From positions 1 to 5,774 of the forward strand of contig JARLFW010000031.1 in NCBI GenBank assembly GCA_031296345.1: a DNA stretch of 5,774 nt, in the 5' to 3' direction. Shown piece by piece: positions 5,307 through 5,774 of this stretch. A model generated the notes under the pieces. The model was not told the DNA's origin, searched no databases, and was given only the letters and a program-made list of their open reading frames with translations. Every line of letters begins with the position of its first letter. Position 1 is the stretch's first letter. The DNA comes from Nitrosotalea sp. (GTDB taxonomy: Archaea; Thermoproteota; Nitrososphaeria; Nitrososphaerales; Nitrosopumilaceae). The position numbers and the translations under genes are program-made.

Positions 5307-5627
5307 TTGTTGATAAGCGAAGATAAAGCACAGTTGAATGGAAATTTCTCAAACTCTGACAGTAAGATAGTTACTATACATCACCAAGACATTGTTCCAT
5401 GTGCACTTGATCTTTTGAGTGATCTAGTAAAATACAAAACAGTTACACTTGTAGCAAGTGGTGAGTCAATACCTACCGCAGTAGGTGTTGCAAATATTGT
5501 AACTGAAAACATGATGAAGGGAAATTCCAAAATTCTTGACATTATTGTAGACAGCGAAGATACTCATGAAAAATCTGGACCTTCAATGGTTTCAATTATT
5601 AAAATTACTCTAGCAAAAACAAACTAG
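5307..5627 (+). CDS. Divergent Alba-family (Alba-fold) nucleic-acid-binding-type protein
   Basis: Alba proteins are small dimeric chromatin and RNA-binding proteins of archaea; the fold also occurs in eukaryotic RNase P/MRP subunits Rpp20 and Rpp25. The 106-aa length and layout fit: strand KIVTI (20-24), helix IVPCALDLLSDLV (29-41), strand TVTLVASG (45-52), helix SIPTAVGVANIVTENMM (54-70), strand KILDIIVDSED (75-85), and strand MVSIIKITLAK (94-104). The pattern VASGESIPTAVGVANIV aligns with the canonical ARGRAISKAVD region, but the basic contact residues are replaced, and the protein is net acidic (13 Asp/Glu, 9 Lys, no Arg). DNA coating is therefore doubtful. Only TTG codons (5307, 5310) are available as starts, since an in-frame TAG lies at 5301. 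Its TAG overlaps the convergent gene's stop. Confidence 0.8.
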   Translation: MLISEDKAQLNGNFSNSDSKIVTIHHQDIVPCALDLLSDLVKYKTVTLVASGESIPTAVGVANIVTENMMKGNSKILDIIVDSEDTHEKSGPSMVSIIKITLAKTN

Positions 5628-5774
5628 AACGAAGTACCAGGGCCCTTTAGAAGCATACTTTCACATTCTTTGCAAACTGCCTCATCTATGTTTGATTCAA
5701 GCTTGTGATGAATGTCACAGATTAGCAGACTTGATTTTATGTAGTTACAAAGGCCTATGAACTTTGAGAGGCTT
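5624..5774 (-). CDS. C-terminal fragment of an unidentified cysteine-containing protein (partial)
   Basis: The minus strand is open from the window edge to a TAG at 5626-5624, giving 49 C-terminal residues. They include a likely helix (SLSKFIGLCNYIKSSLLICD), a His pair (IHHKLE) and a CKEC motif (fragment residues 34-37), ending MLLKGPGTSF. Four Cys and two His in so short a stretch suggest metal binding, possibly zinc, but the fragment is too short to prove it. I do not recognise the family. Its stop shares a CTAG palindrome with the stop of the Alba-family gene, so the two genes meet tail to tail with no spacer. It could be a chance open frame, but the composition looks protein-like and it fits the convergent layout of the region. 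Confidence 0.6.
   Translation of the reverse strand, partial: SLSKFIGLCNYIKSSLLICDIHHKLESNIDEAVCKECESMLLKGPGTSF

Noticed and set aside
5291..5326. Eleven-codon frame ATG GTG GTG GTA... overlapping the Alba start, considered as a minicistron or alternative Alba N-terminus
   Set aside because: It is out of frame with Alba, ends at TAA 5324-5326, and lies upstream of the predicted transcript start near 5302. Nothing supports its translation.
1..5774. Mobile element, CRISPR array, defence island or toxin-antitoxin pair
   Set aside because: I saw no transposase, integrase, direct-repeat array, attachment-like repeats or compositional break; the gene content is housekeeping and base composition looks uniform by eye.

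Overview
The window reads as chromosomal DNA of an AT-rich archaeon. The best fit is the ammonia-oxidising Thaumarchaeota (Nitrososphaeria, Nitrosopumilus-like); this is my inference from gene content and sequence style, with no search run. Clear archaeal markers are an archaeal-type ATP-dependent DNA ligase, the tRNA-splicing endonuclease EndA, ribosomal protein S25e, RNA polymerase subunit RpoK (Rpb6-like) and an Alba-fold protein. TATA-like boxes lie about 26 nt in front of several start codons, the geometry of archaeal leaderless transcription. I see no CRISPR array, transposase, integrase, tRNA, rRNA or phage gene.

Layout from left to right. (1) 1-526, plus strand: the 3' end of an unidentified gene, then an unidentified 134-aa gene 2 nt further on. 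(2) 500-3931, minus strand, transcribed right to left: an unidentified 95-aa gene, the DNA ligase, a DUF47/PhoU-like helical protein and EndA, separated by 37, 70 and 79 nt. (3) 4012-4323, plus: S25e, divergent from the 95-aa gene. (4) 4308-4694, minus: a small cyclophilin-like-fold protein. (5) 4746-5252, plus: RpoK with a long acidic N-terminus, divergent from the cyclophilin-like gene. (6) 5307-5627, plus: a divergent, acidic Alba-family protein. (7) 5624-5774, minus: the C-terminal end of an unidentified cysteine-containing protein cut by the window edge.

The genes are mostly information-processing housekeeping genes (transcription, translation, tRNA maturation, DNA joining, nucleic-acid binding) in compact alternating orientation, not a defence or metabolic island. 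All three convergent pairs overlap at their 3' ends (27, 16 and 4 bp). Both divergent gaps are short (80 and 51 bp) and carry TATA elements at leaderless spacing. I found no self-contained novel system. The points most worth a second look are: one near-palindromic TATA element midway between rpoK and the cyclophilin-like gene; the eukaryote-like acidic tail on RpoK; the loss of the usual basic DNA-contact residues in the Alba protein; and a lysine-bearing loop in EndA that resembles the crenarchaeal specificity loop.
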